A program made the translations under genes and the position numbers. Positions 9,585-17,908 of a stretch of 64,000 nucleotides of DNA are shown here, in pieces. Within the stretch, counting starts at the first letter, position 1; each line of letters begins with the position of its first letter. The notes below the pieces were generated by a model that worked only from the letters and a program-made list of their open reading frames with translations, searched no databases and was not told where the DNA came from. The DNA is from Rufibacter ruber (GTDB taxonomy: Bacteria; Bacteroidota; Bacteroidia; Cytophagales; Hymenobacteraceae), in the NCBI RefSeq assembly GCF_001647275.1, contig NZ_LRMM01000017.1, forward strand, positions 23,041 through 87,040, in the 5' to 3' direction.

Positions 9585-9680
9585 TCTTTTCATCCTGGAA
9601 AGCTCTTGTGGGCGATCAGTGATAGCCGTTGTTAAAAGCCTATTCCAGTACGCCCGCAAGGTTCTTTCAGGATGAAAAGA
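9585..9680. repeat. B repeat, copy 1 (inverted ends)
   Basis: Left end TCTTTTCATCCTGGAAAG and right end CTTTCAGGATGAAAAGA form 30-bp imperfect inverted arms, CTTGTGGGCG on the left answering CGCCCGCAAG on the right, around a 36-bp centre. It is the same design as the copies at 11.2, 12.3, 28.7 and 55.6 kb. Confidence 0.75.
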
Positions 9681-10044
9681 AGAGGGTGCCAGTTAGTTCT
9701 GTTGCTCTACATGCTAGATTTGACGGCGAACGTATATGCTTGCCCAACCTGACGGAAAGCAGCAAGGTTATCTCTCCGCTCTTCCAGATGTGCAATCCGG
9801 AAGCAGGTTCCACGGGTATTTGTAATTCCCTTCTTGCATCAGGATCAGTAAACGGCAGATGGCAAATTTGCAGTTTGCTGCGTTCGAGGTTTCAAGTCCT
9901 GAACAAGCATGTGGGGAGTGTTTCAGGACTGTGATTAGATTTTCTACAACTTTAAAAGTGGGTGTAGACACAAAAGCAGTTTCTTTCAAAGATCCTTGCT
10001 TGCCGCCCGTGCAATTCTTTTTCCCAGGCAGGTGTAGTACTTTT

Positions 10045-10085
10045 GCGTTTCCGGGCTGTTTTTGGGAAAACAGCTCCAAAACAGG
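10045..10085. repeat. Pal6 palindromic element
   Basis: GCGTTTCCGGGCTGTTTT faces AAAACAGCTCCAAAACAGG; the arms pair less well than in other copies. It lies 60 bp before the ATP-grasp gene and begins on the last base of a possible -7 box. Confidence 0.7.
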
Positions 10086-10145
10086 AAGAACATCACCGCT
10101 TGAACTGATCGCCACAGGGGCAGTTCAACCTTACCAGGCTATACC

Positions 10146-11030
10146 TTGAAACTTGCACTAGTTACTTATTCTGAAATCCAGAGCTACGGTTCCCTGAGCG
10201 GGAGCGAAGACAGCGTGCTGCTGGCGTATCTTTCGTCTAAAGGCATTGACATTACCCCAGAAGTGTGGGACAACCCCGCGGTAAACTGGCAGCAGTATGA
10301 CCTGGCCATCTTCAAATCACCGTGGGACTACTTTGACAAGTTTGCCGCGTTCCAGGCGTGGCTGGACCAGATGGAAACGGTGGGGCTGCGTACGCTGAAC
10401 CCCATTTCAACGGTACGCTGGAATGCAGACAAGCACTACCTGCTGGAGGTGGAGAAGACCGGTTTGCCCATTGTGCCCACGGCTTTGTTGAAGAAAGGGG
10501 AGCAAGCTCAGCTGGATGGTTTCTTCCGCCAGTTTGATTCTTCTAAATTGATCATCAAGCCCAGCGTGAGCGGCGGCGCGAAAAACACGTTTACTGTCTC
10601 TAGAGACGAGGTGCAGGCCGTGTTGCCAAAGCTGCAGGAGCTGCTACAGCAGGAGGATTTTCTGGTGCAGCCGTTCATGCCGCAGATTCAGGCGGAAGGG
10701 GAGTGGTCTTTTCTGTTCTTCAACGGAACGCTCAGCCATTGCCTGCTCAAATCCGCTAAGTCTGGGGATTTCAGGGTGCAGCATTTCTTTGGCGGGACTA
10801 TCCATCCGCAACCGGCTCCGGCCCATCTGTTGCCGCAGGCGCAGAAGTTCATAGACCAATTCGCCCAAGGCTGCCTCTATGCCCGCGTAGATGGGGTGGA
10901 TGTGAACGGTAAATTGCAATTGATGGAGTTGGAGTTGATAGAGCCGTTCCTGTTCCTGCACACGCACGCAGAAGCGCTAGAGAAGTATTATCAGGCGTTG
11001 AAGGAGTTAGTACCGGACTTAGGAAATTAG
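10146..11030 (+). CDS. ATP-grasp domain protein
   Basis: A 294-residue ATP-grasp ligase. Visible features are an N-terminal alpha/beta domain (ALVTYSEIQSYGSLSGSED), the KSPWDYF segment, a KLIIKPSVSGGAKNTF nucleotide-binding strand/loop, VQPFMPQIQAEGEWSF and the acidic ELELIEPFLFL metal-binding strand near the C-terminus. The set resembles glutathione synthetase/RimK-type and cycloserine DcsG-type ligases, which join an amino group or hydroxyl to an acyl phosphate. The substrate is unknown. No partner gene of a biosynthetic pathway is adjacent. The ATG at 10146 is directly before MKLALVTYSE. Confidence 0.87.
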   Translation: MKLALVTYSEIQSYGSLSGSEDSVLLAYLSSKGIDITPEVWDNPAVNWQQYDLAIFKSPWDYFDKFAAFQAWLDQMETVGLRTLNPISTVRWNADKHYLLEVEKTGLPIVPTALLKKGEQAQLDGFFRQFDSSKLIIKPSVSGGAKNTFTVSRDEVQAVLPKLQELLQQEDFLVQPFMPQIQAEGEWSFLFFNGTLSHCLLKSAKSGDFRVQHFFGGTIHPQPAPAHLLPQAQKFIDQFAQGCLYARVDGVDVNGKLQLMELELIEPFLFLHTHAEALEKYYQALKELVPDLGN

Positions 11031-11046
11031 GGGAAGCAAACAAATT

Positions 11047-11089
11047 CCTGTTTTAGGTCTGTTTTATGAAAATCAGCCCTGAAACAGGA
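11047..11089. repeat. Pal7 palindromic element
   Basis: CCTGTTTTAGGTCTGTTTT faces AAAATCAGCCCTGAAACAGG. Several mismatches make it a partly decayed copy. It follows the ATP-grasp stop codon in a convergent gap. Confidence 0.7.
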
Positions 11090-11229
11090 TAAGAAGTGAT
11101 GGCCAAAGATTTTCCTCAGAGAAGCCCTCGCTCTTTGTCCTTCTATAAGGATCTTGGTTGCAAACAGTAGTAGTGTTTGCAATGTTGCTTTTTTGTACGC
11201 TCTCTCAGTCTTTTCAAAGTCTAACTCTT

Positions 11230-11334
11230 TCTCTTTTGTCATCCTGAAAGGATCTTGGTAGCGAGCGGTAACTGCAGTTAGTGCACGCTACCCGGGTTCG
11301 CCCACAAGATCTTTCCAAGATGACAAAAGGGAGA
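11230..11334. repeat. B repeat, copy 2
   Basis: TCTCTTTTGTCATCCTGAAAG at the left answers CTTTCCAAGATGACAAAAGG and GAGA at the right. The centre carries CGCCCACAAGATC before the right arm. The ends pair for about 20 bp beyond the usual core. Confidence 0.75.
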
Positions 11335-11399
11335 GAATTTATTAGGAAGGTTCCCAGCAATCCACCAATACTCAACTATCAAATTTCAATTCTTATCCG

Positions 11400-12173
11400 T
11401 TACCCAAAGAGATTCACGCTCATGCCGCCATCTACGGCAAGGCATTGACCGGTGATGTAGGCGGCGGCGGGCATGCAGAGAAAGGCCACGGCGCCAGCCA
11501 CGTCTTCGGGGTTGCCGATGGTGCGGGTGGGGGTGCGGCTCAACACACTCTCCAGATACTCCTGGTTCTGCAGCACCTGCTCCGCCAGCGGCGTTCTGAT
11601 GTACCAGGGCGCCACGCAGTTCACCCGTATGCCATCTGGGGCCCATTCGCCGGCCAGGTTTTTGGAGAGCTGCACCAAGGCCGCTTTGGTCATGCCGTAG
11701 ATAGCGCCGGTGCGCACGTGCCCTAAGCCTGCCACCGAAGACACGTTCACCACGTTGCCTTGTGGCGAGTTCTTCAGCAGCGGGTGCGTGAGCCGGCAAA
11801 GCTCAAAGGCTGAGGTGAGGTTGGTCTGCAGCAGGTAGTTGTATTCCTCAGGGGTGTATTCGCCTATTTTCTTGCGGATGTTGGTGCCCACGTTGTTCAC
11901 CAGAATATCCAGGGCGCCCCACGTATTTTCAACCAATTGGATCAGGTTGTGCCGGTCAGCGGGTTGGCTCACGTCTGCCACCATGCCCGAGGCGTTGAGA
12001 CCGCGGGAACGCCAGTCGGTAACGGCCTGGTTTACCTCCAGTTCCTTACGGGCCACAATCAGCACTTCGGCGCCCAGCACCAACAATTCTTCGGCAATGG
12101 CGGCCCCAATCCCTTTGGTGCCTCCGGTAACCAGGGCTCTGCGCCCTTCTAAGTTCCAACGGTTATTCTGCAT
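11400..12173 (-). CDS. Short-chain dehydrogenase/reductase (tropinone-reductase-like)
   Basis: A 257-residue classical SDR. Cofactor motif TGGTKGIG at 16-23, NNVG at 93-96 in place of NNAG, and the active-site triad S146, Y159 and K163. The C-terminal [11 protein letters not shown] is typical of the FabG/tropinone reductase group. The basic residue after the first beta strand (R42, K43) suggests NADP(H). An oxidoreductase of a carbonyl substrate, exact substrate unknown. Single gene on the minus strand, with Pal8 in its upstream region. Confidence 0.9.
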   Translation of the reverse strand: MQNNRWNLEGRRALVTGGTKGIGAAIAEELLVLGAEVLIVARKELEVNQAVTDWRSRGLNASGMVADVSQPADRHNLIQLVENTWGALDILVNNVGTNIRKKIGEYTPEEYNYLLQTNLTSAFELCRLTHPLLKNSPQGNVVNVSSVAGLGHVRTGAIYGMTKAALVQLSKNLAGEWAPDGIRVNCVAPWYIRTPLAEQVLQNQEYLESVLSRTPTRTIGNPEDVAGAVAFLCMPAAAYITGQCLAVDGGMSVNLFG

Positions 12174-12265
12174 TTACTTACTTCAAAAATTGTCTTGAAT
12201 AGGTAAGTCTACGCAGAAATTGACAGAAGGGAAAGGTGCTTCGCAAACGTAACGGGGCAGATTCC

Positions 12266-12302
12266 CGTTTTCGGCCTGTTTTCTCAAAAACAGGCGAAAA
12301 CG
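12266..12302. repeat. Pal8 palindromic element
   Basis: CGTTTTCGGCCTGTTTT faces AAAACAGGCGAAAACG. The TTTTCGCC-type arm shows paired changes compared with the TTTTGGGC copies. It lies upstream of the dehydrogenase gene. Confidence 0.75.
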
Positions 12303-12346
12303 ATAAAAAGCAATTAAGTAGCTGGGCGATAAAAGCTATCTATGCT

Positions 12347-12433
12347 GTCATCCTGAAAGGATCTTGTGGGCGAACTAGAATGGCAATTATTAACTGCTAC
12401 TGCCGTTCGTCACCGAGATCCTTCCAGGATGAC
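12347..12433. repeat. B repeat, copy 3 (87 bp)
   Basis: Clean copy: GTCATCCTGAAAGGATCTTG on the left and CGAGATCCTTCCAGGATGAC on the right, with GGGCGAAC / GTTCGTCAC next inside. Same length as the copy at 28.7 kb. Confidence 0.8.
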
Positions 12434-12474
12434 AAAATGGTGTAAAGTATTTTTGCCCTTCTTCTTAGCTATAA

Positions 12475-12504
12475 ATAAAAAAAAGCCGGTGGTGAGACCG
12501 GCTT
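12475..12504 (-). terminator. Intrinsic terminator of the rpsP-rplS operon
   Basis: AAGCCGGT pairs with ACCGGCTT around a 6-nt loop, and on the minus strand the hairpin runs straight into a T tract. It lies 42 bp past the rplS stop codon. Confidence 0.85.
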
Positions 12505-12545
12505 CTTTCAAAACTAAAACTATGGAAAAACTAAAACGGAAAAGC

Positions 12546-12899
12546 TTAGCTTCTTTTTTCTTTGATACGGGCTGCTTTACCAGAAAGACCTCTCAGGTAG
12601 AACAGACGGGCTCTTCTCACTTTACCACGGCGAATCACCTCAATCTTCTCAATGTTTGGAGAAAGGATGGGGAAAATACGCTCAGTACCGATCTGGTTAG
12701 ACACTTTTCTCACGGTGAAAGTCTCGCTGGCACCTGAGTTTCTGCGTTGTAATACCACGCCTTGGAACTGCTGGATACGCTCTTTGTTCCCCTCACGGAT
12801 TTTCACGTGAATGTTCACGGTATCGCCAGCAGCAAAAGCAGGGATAGACGCGCGCTTCTCAGCGTATTCCTGCTCAACTAGTTTAATTAATTCGCTCAT
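12546..12899 (-). CDS. rplS: 50S ribosomal protein L19
   Basis: bL19 of the large subunit, located at the 30S-50S interface. 117 residues with the typical [22 protein letters not shown] segment and the C-terminal [11 protein letters not shown]. The frame is open to 12992, but ATG 12899 ([17 protein letters not shown]) is the standard start; the upstream codons overlap the trmD stop region. Last gene of the operon rpsP-rimM-trmD-rplS. A TATATTTG box (12939-12946, minus strand) with TTTA at the -33 distance suggests that it may also have its own promoter. Confidence 0.97.
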   Translation of the reverse strand: MSELIKLVEQEYAEKRASIPAFAAGDTVNIHVKIREGNKERIQQFQGVVLQRRNSGASETFTVRKVSNQIGTERIFPILSPNIEKIEVIRRGKVRRARLFYLRGLSGKAARIKEKRS

Positions 12900-12938
12900 G
12901 ACTATAGTATAGTGTCTATTGATCTGCAAAATGGAGTG

Positions 12939-12946
12939 CAAATATA
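12939..12946 (-). promoter_or_regulatory. Possible -7 box before rplS
   Basis: TATATTTG on the minus strand fits TAnnTTTG. At 19 bp upstream there is TTTA, one mismatch from TTTG, overlapping the end of trmD. It would give extra transcription of rplS. Confidence 0.35.
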
Positions 12947-12969
12947 GACGTAATTTTTGTAATTGTAAA

Positions 12970-13668
12970 TCAAGAAGTAATATTTTTATCATCGGCCAGC
13001 AAATCTGGCCTCAGAAGCTTGGTGCGCTGCACCGCCTGCTCAAACCGCCACTCCTCTACTTTGGGCGTATTGCCTGAGATTAGAATGTCTGGAACGGTAT
13101 GTCCTTCAAAGTCAGCAGGCCTGGAGTACACCGGGGGGGCCAACAGGTTGTCCTGAAATGAATCTGACAGAGCACTGCTCTCGTCATTCAGCACCCCCGG
13201 GATGATCCTGATGATGGAGTCTGCCAATACCGCCGCCGCCAGTTCACCGCCCGATAGCACGTAGTCGCCAATGCTGATCTCATGGGTCACAAACAGGTCC
13301 CGCACGCGCTGGTCCACGCCTTTGTAGTGCCCGCACAGAATGATGATGTTCTGCAGCAGAGACAGGCGGTTGGCCATGGGCTGGTTCAGGGTTTTCCCGT
13401 CTGGGGTCATGTAAATCACCGCGTCATAGGTGCGCTGGGCCTGCAGTTGGCGTATGCACTTGGCAATGGGCTCTATCATGAGCACCATGCCGGCGCCGCC
13501 GCCGAAGGCATAGTCATCTATCTGGCCGTGTTTGTTGATGGCGTACTGCCTGAGGTCATGCAAATGCACCTCCACCAGGCCTTTGTCCTGGGCGCGCTTT
13601 AAGATAGAATGGCTAAAGGGGCCGTCCAGCAGGTGGGGCTGGCAGGTAATGATATCAAACCGCGTCAT
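12970..13668 (-). CDS. trmD: tRNA (guanine-37-N1)-methyltransferase
   Basis: SPOUT-class enzyme that methylates G37 next to the anticodon using S-adenosylmethionine, preventing frameshifting. 232 residues; the knot motifs [12 protein letters not shown] (111-122) and [13 protein letters not shown] (133-145) are intact, as is GGGAGMVL near 57-64. Its start overlaps the end of rimM by 14 bp, consistent with translational coupling. Normal length for the family. Confidence 0.97.
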   Translation of the reverse strand: MTRFDIITCQPHLLDGPFSHSILKRAQDKGLVEVHLHDLRQYAINKHGQIDDYAFGGGAGMVLMIEPIAKCIRQLQAQRTYDAVIYMTPDGKTLNQPMANRLSLLQNIIILCGHYKGVDQRVRDLFVTHEISIGDYVLSGGELAAAVLADSIIRIIPGVLNDESSALSDSFQDNLLAPPVYSRPADFEGHTVPDILISGNTPKVEEWRFEQAVQRTKLLRPDLLADDKNITS

Positions 13669-14248
13669 CGTCTTCGTCTTCCTCGCCGGCTAGCGGCGGC
13701 TCTTCCTCGTTCCGGTTAGAAGGAGTGGTATAGACTTCCAGCAGGCCTTCGGGCAGGTGCACAAACAGCTTTTTGTTTTCGCGGTCAGTGCGTAGAATGA
13801 TCTCGTCCTGCACCGGAATCAATACTTCATGGCCCTGGTAGTCCATGGCCAGCAGGTCCTGGTTGGGCAGGTCAAAGAAGGTCTGCACGGTTCCCAGTTC
13901 GCCCAGCTGCTCATCTACCACGGTATAGCCAATCACCTCATGGAAGTAAAATTGGTCTTCCTCCAGTTCAGGGAGTTGGTTTAAGGGGAGGTAAAGGGCC
14001 GCGCCTTTGAGCTTGTCAGCGTCTGCCGGGGTGTTGATGTCTTCAAACTTAATGATGCTGCGGCCTTTGTCCTGCGGGTTGAGGTCATCAATGAAAAAAG
14101 GAACCAGCTTCCCGTTTATCAACAGGAAAACTGATTCCAATTCGTCATACTCCTCGGGGAAGTCCACGTCAAAAAACGCGACTACCTGGCCCTTGGTGCC
14201 ATGCGTCTTCACAATATACCCCAGTTGGAAGCATGCGTCTAACGTCAT
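13655..14248 (-). CDS. rimM: Ribosome maturation factor RimM
   Basis: Assists assembly of the head of the 30S subunit and binds uS19. 197 residues: the N-terminal RimM barrel begins [15 protein letters not shown], and the C-terminal PRC-barrel is around [15 protein letters not shown] to [13 protein letters not shown] strands. It has an acidic tail ([10 protein letters not shown]) beyond the usual core. Lies 11 bp downstream of rpsP and overlaps trmD, so it is translated from the operon mRNA. Confidence 0.95.
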   Translation of the reverse strand: MTLDACFQLGYIVKTHGTKGQVVAFFDVDFPEEYDELESVFLLINGKLVPFFIDDLNPQDKGRSIIKFEDINTPADADKLKGAALYLPLNQLPELEEDQFYFHEVIGYTVVDEQLGELGTVQTFFDLPNQDLLAMDYQGHEVLIPVQDEIILRTDRENKKLFVHLPEGLLEVYTTPSNRNEEEPPLAGEEDEDDDAV

Positions 14249-14259
14249 GGCCGGTAAAA

Positions 14260-14823
14260 TTAAGCTTGAGCTTCTTCAGTGGCGTCTGCAGCCGGAGCGT
14301 CAGCGGCGCCTTCTGTGGCTTCGCCTTCAGCAGCAGGGGCTTCTTCTTCAGCAGCAACAGGCTCTGGAGTGTTTTTCAAACGGATAGCTTCTGCACGGGC
14401 TGCGTTTACTTTGGCCTCAGCCTCTAACGCCGCTTGCCTCTTAGCTGCCTTGTCTGAACCTAACTGCTCTTTCTTGCCAGTGATTTTGGCGTCTTTGGCA
14501 GCTTTCCACTCCTGGTAGCGGGTGTCAGCTTGCTCTTGGGTGATGGCACCCTTCAATACACCAATCTGCAAGTGTTTTCTGAACATAACACCCGTGTAAG
14601 AAAGCATGGCTTTCACGGTGTCAGTTGGCTGCGCGCCTTTCAATACCCAATCCAACGCTTTGTCTTCGTTGAAGTTGATAGAGGCGGGGTTGGTTAAGGG
14701 GTTGTACGTACCCAGTTTCTCAATGAAACGACCATCACGTGGTGAACGAGAATCTGCTACAACGATATCATACATTGCAGCTTTTTTGCGGCCTCTGCGG
14801 GCCAGTCTGATTTTAACAGCCAT
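14260..14823 (-). CDS. rpsP: 30S ribosomal protein S16 with long tail
   Basis: bS16, an early assembly protein of the small subunit. The first 80 residues are the standard domain ([20 protein letters not shown], then [18 protein letters not shown]). The protein is 187 residues, about twice the E. coli length: residues from about 110 are a charged helix followed by an Ala/Glu-rich low-complexity tail. Long tails on bS16 are common in Bacteroidota, so this supports the taxonomic reading rather than a fusion. First gene of the operon; a hairpin and a -7 box lie upstream. Confidence 0.96.
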   Translation of the reverse strand: MAVKIRLARRGRKKAAMYDIVVADSRSPRDGRFIEKLGTYNPLTNPASINFNEDKALDWVLKGAQPTDTVKAMLSYTGVMFRKHLQIGVLKGAITQEQADTRYQEWKAAKDAKITGKKEQLGSDKAAKRQAALEAEAKVNAARAEAIRLKNTPEPVAAEEEAPAAEGEATEGAADAPAADATEEAQA

Positions 14824-14841
14824 AGTTAACTTTTGTTAATG

Positions 14842-14860
14842 CGCCGGAACCCGTCCGGCA
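14842..14860 (-). promoter_or_regulatory. Leader hairpin before rpsP
   Basis: GCCGGA pairs with TCCGGC around ACCCG, 20 bp before the rpsP start and just inside the likely transcript, since a TACCTTTG box is at 14869-14876. It could be a leader for feedback control of the operon, but no protein-binding motif is recognised. Confidence 0.35.
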
Positions 14861-14868
14861 TTGGGCTG

Positions 14869-14876
14869 CAAAGGTA
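14869..14876 (-). promoter_or_regulatory. Likely -7 box of the rpsP operon
   Basis: TACCTTTG on the minus strand matches TAnnTTTG. The nearest TTTG upstream is 23 bp away (14900-14903), longer than the usual 19, so the -33 box is uncertain. Confidence 0.45.
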
Positions 14877-14961
14877 CGGCAAATATTTTGAATGTGCTAC
14901 AAATCAATTGATTTGAATGAAGGGAAAGACAGCTCTGGGAATGTCTGTGCGGGGAGCAAAA

Positions 14962-15001
14962 CCTGTTTTGGAGCTGTTTTCAGAAAAACAGCCCCAAAAC
15001 A
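14962..15001. repeat. Pal9 palindromic element
   Basis: CCTGTTTTGGAGCTGTTTTC faces GAAAAACAGCCCCAAAACA. It sits 6 bp past the stop codon of the LTA synthase-like gene and upstream of the rpsP promoter region. Confidence 0.8.
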
Positions 15002-15007
15002 CCAGAT

Positions 15008-16678
15008 TCACTTCCCGGCCTTCAGGGGCCAGACAAAACGCTGCAGGGAGTGCGGGCCGCGGCCAAACAAGTCGCCGGCCAGAAAAAGACGTGGGGCTGC
15101 CGGGGAGACGCGATCATACAGTGATGAGCCATACCGGGTCTGGACCCAGCTAGGGGCGTACCCCTGCAGCTGGAGCAGGGTAGGGAAGATATGGAAATGG
15201 CTGTAGCCCTGTTTTTGAGGAGGAGGTAGGCTGGAAATCTGCGCCGGGTCCCAGACCCAGAGCGGCACGGCCACTTCCTGCGGGGAGGTGTCCTGCACTG
15301 ATGCGTGGGCAATGCTGATGCCGGCTTCTGTGAGGTTCTGGCCATGGTCAGAGGTGTACACGATCACGGTGCTGTCCCGCCCGGAAATATTTGTGGTAAG
15401 CTTCCGCCAGAACGCATCTACCGTCCACCGCAGGGCGTTGTGGTAGGTGTTGAGGGTGCGGGTGCGGTCTTTGTAGAGGCTGCGCTGGGTGAGCGTGGGT
15501 TGAAAGAAAGCTGAGTCTGCGGGATAGGTGCGGGCATACGGCCAGTGAGCCCCGGCTTTCACTACGTAGGCAAATATCCTCTCTGGCTGCTTGGCCAGCC
15601 GTACAAGGTACTCTGCCACCCACATGTCCCGCTCATAGTACGGCAGAGCGGGGTGGAGGGCCGCCGGGCGAAGCAGGGAGTCTATGTATTTGAGGTCTTC
15701 CGGCGACATGAAATTCTGGAGCACATCAGCCCCCAGCTGGGCGTCTATGTAGTAGGTTTTGTAGCCTGCTTTTTGGGCGAACTGGAAGATATTGGTTCTG
15801 GATAACGTTCTGAAGGCGGTGTCTGGTAGCTCAGAAAGCCTGGTGCCACTCATGAGAGCCATGTTGGAGCCTGCGCTTTGGTTTACGGTAGCACTGGCAA
15901 CTCCGTAGTTGTAGAGGTGGTCTTGTAGAGACGCCAGAAAGGGGGTGGTCTTCTTCTGGGGGTGGTTGAGGGAAAGCTCTGTGGCGGTAATGCTTTCGTC
16001 CATGATCAGAAAGAGGTGGGGCACCCCGGCGGTTGCAGGGGAAACCGGCACTGGCTCCCGCGCCGGCTGAGGAACCTGCCCCGCAATGGCCGCCCCAAAG
16101 TTGAGCGGCACCCGGTACAAGGCTGGGAAATCATCAACAACACCGGTCGTCCATGTGATGTGGGTGTAAACGGCTACGGCGGCCAAGGGGAACGCCAGCG
16201 CCATGGCAGGGGCCGCCCGCCATTTTATTTTCTTCCGGAGCAGGTGCAGCAACGCTAGTACTACAACAGACGCCAAGATGGCTGCAGCTACCAGGGGGGC
16301 GTAGTTTTCTAGTGCGCTGCCCGCTAAAGACCGGTTATTCCACGCCAGCACCGCGTCTGAGTGCATGAAGTTGTAACCAATGATAAACCGGTAGGTGAGG
16401 CTGACCACTAAACAGGGGAACCACAGCAGCAGGGTAGCCCAGTAGAGAGGCTTATTCCTGTTCAGCAGTAAAGAAAGTACTCCCGCCAGAGAGATGCCCA
16501 GGCAGAGCAAAAAAAGCAGGAAATGGGCAAGGCTGTCCCTAAAGAGCAGGAAGTTGAGAATGTAGTACAGCCGGCCCGGGCGCATCTCCACCACCGCCAC
16601 GTACATCCCCAGCAAAGCTAAAAGTCCCAAAGGAGACGTGACCACCCGGCGGGAAGCTGATAATAGAGAAGATCCCAT
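15008..16678 (-). CDS. Sulfatase-fold membrane transferase (LTA synthase/EptA-like)
   Basis: Membrane enzyme of the alkaline phosphatase superfamily that transfers phosphoethanolamine or phosphoglycerol groups to envelope glycans or lipids. Four to five hydrophobic segments lie in the first 190 residues. The periplasmic domain begins at HLFLIMDESI, with the nucleophile probably in NQSAGSNMALMSG, then AGAHWPY and TSDHGQNL metal/substrate motifs. 556 residues from ATG 16678; an earlier ATG (16756) would overlap the divergent gene. Whether it modifies lipid A or another acceptor is unknown. Divergent from the DUF418 gene with almost no space between starts. Confidence 0.83.
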   Translation of the reverse strand: MGSSLLSASRRVVTSPLGLLALLGMYVAVVEMRPGRLYYILNFLLFRDSLAHFLLFLLCLGISLAGVLSLLLNRNKPLYWATLLLWFPCLVVSLTYRFIIGYNFMHSDAVLAWNNRSLAGSALENYAPLVAAAILASVVVLALLHLLRKKIKWRAAPAMALAFPLAAVAVYTHITWTTGVVDDFPALYRVPLNFGAAIAGQVPQPAREPVPVSPATAGVPHLFLIMDESITATELSLNHPQKKTTPFLASLQDHLYNYGVASATVNQSAGSNMALMSGTRLSELPDTAFRTLSRTNIFQFAQKAGYKTYYIDAQLGADVLQNFMSPEDLKYIDSLLRPAALHPALPYYERDMWVAEYLVRLAKQPERIFAYVVKAGAHWPYARTYPADSAFFQPTLTQRSLYKDRTRTLNTYHNALRWTVDAFWRKLTTNISGRDSTVIVYTSDHGQNLTEAGISIAHASVQDTSPQEVAVPLWVWDPAQISSLPPPQKQGYSHFHIFPTLLQLQGYAPSWVQTRYGSSLYDRVSPAAPRLFLAGDLFGRGPHSLQRFVWPLKAGK

Positions 16679-16686
16679 ATAAATTT

Positions 16687-17847
16687 GTGAACTTGGGCAA
16701 ATTAATAAAAGCTTCTGTGACAAACGGCACCTCTCCCCATGAATCTGGTTCTTCACCTGCCCCGCCCGGGCGGGAAGAGGTGGTTGATCTGCTCAGAGGG
16801 GTGGCACTGGTGGGGGTGGGGGCCGCCAACCTGCTCGTCTTTAACACCAGTAACGGTCACTTTGAAAGCTACGCCCAGAGGTTCCCAGATGCGCTGAACC
16901 AGTTTGCCCTCCAGTTCTTCATGGTGTTCCTGAAGGGGAAGTTCTACTCCCTGTTTGCGCTGCTGTTCGGGCTCTCGGCGGCGCTGGCGCTGCAGGCTAG
17001 AGGCGTTGGGCCTTTCCTGAAACGGGCTGCTGTTTTAGGGGTGCTGGGTGTGCTGGACCTGCTGCTGGTCTGGAGGGGAGACGTGCTGCTCCAGTACGCG
17101 CTCATGGGGCTGTTGCTGCTGCTCATTAGGCGGTGGCCCACAACGCTGCAGGTAGGGGTGGCGGTTTCCCTTTTCTTGCTTGGCTTTGCCGAAACGTGGC
17201 TGGCGCCTCCCGCCCCTGAGCCAATCCCTCTGCCGGACAGCAGCTATTGGCAAGCGGTCTGGGAGCGGTCTAGCCATACTTTTCTGACCTCCTGGGCACT
17301 TGAGGACTGGTTATACTAGGCAAGGATCTTTGCCTGGCTCTTGCTGGGGTACCTGCTGGGTGAGGGCAAACAGTATGAGCAGTTCCTGCGCCCCAAAGTT
17401 GTTGTGCGCGTATTGCTCGCCGCGGGCATGTCACTGCTTCTGGCCGGTGTGTTAATCCAGGTTTTGGGGTTGCGGGGGGAGCAGGGGCGTGGATGGGAGA
17501 CGGAACTTCTGAAACTGGCGCTGACAGCAGTGTTCTATGCCGGGAACGTTTTGCTGCTGTTGCTGCTGCCGGTTGCCTTCTATGTTTCGGGCGTAGCCCG
17601 AAGGGTGGTGGCTCTGCTTTCCTCCTTCGGGAAGATGACGTTGACCCATTACCTGCTGCAGAACCTACTGTTCAGTTGGCTGTTCTTTGGGTACGGCTTG
17701 GGCTGGTATGGGCAGGTGGCACCCGTCACGTTATGGGTTGGTTACCTGGTGCTGGTTCTGGTACAAGTACTGGCGTCTTACTGGTGGTTGGGCCGCTTTG
17801 GGCAGGGGCCTTTTGAGAAACTGGTGCGCTATTTTACCAGAAGATAA
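16687..17847 (+). pseudogene. DUF418 membrane protein, interrupted by in-frame stop
   Basis: Multi-pass protein of the DUF418 (YeiB-like) family, role unknown. The first half (to codon 210) has EVVDLLRGVALVGVGAANLL, the family N-terminus, and several membrane helices. A TAG codon at 17317-17319 then stops translation, but the same frame stays open to 17847 and continues the family pattern (FAWLLLGYLLGEGKQ, later FGKMTLTHYLLQNLLFSWLF). Reading through gives 386 codons including one stop, a normal length. A single C-to-T change of CAG would explain it. The start is GTG at 16687 or later, because a TAAATTTG box ends on that codon. Confidence 0.85.
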
Positions 17848-17849
17848 AA

Positions 17850-17890
17850 AAACACCTCCCCAACGGTTTCAGACCGTTGGGGAGGTGTTT
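17850..17890. terminator. Bidirectional intrinsic terminator
   Basis: Perfect 18-bp inverted repeat (AAACACCTCCCCAACGGT and its complement) with a 5-nt loop, A-rich on the left and T-rich on the right, between the convergent DUF418 and desaturase genes. Confidence 0.9.
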
Positions 17891-17908
17891 AACAATATCC
17901 ATCAGGTT

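Larger units (their letters stand above)
9529..10145. other. Repeat-rich gap between codirectional genes
   Basis: The 617 bp hold Pal5 at the end of the upstream gene, one copy of the 87-bp B repeat (9585-9680) and Pal6 just before the ATP-grasp gene. Open frames here read through the repeats and look spurious. A TACTTTTG box at 10038-10045 fits the Bacteroidota -7 element, with only a poor TTCT at the -33 distance. Confidence 0.5.
11031..11399. other. Convergent gap with Pal and B repeats
   Basis: 369 bp between the ends of the ATP-grasp and dehydrogenase genes. Contents: Pal7, a decayed half of a B repeat around 11128-11165 (AAGGATCTTGGTTGC...), and a full B repeat (11230-11334). Confidence 0.55.
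12174..12545. other. Gap with Pal8, B repeat and terminator
   Basis: 372 bp between rplS (3' end) and the dehydrogenase gene (5' end). It holds the rplS terminator, a complete 87-bp B repeat and Pal8. Nothing else coding is seen. Confidence 0.6.

Noticed and set aside
9740..9775. Sequence CCTGACGGAAAGCAGCAAGG resembling the signal recognition particle RNA core
   Set aside because: GGAA and AGCAGC are present, but the paired UCAGG..CC part before the tetraloop is missing and the flanks do not fold as expected; probably chance.
9629..10115. Frames of about 100 codons on both strands between the thiamine-diphosphate enzyme and the ATP-grasp gene
   Set aside because: They read through the B repeat and Pal6 and have no features of real proteins.
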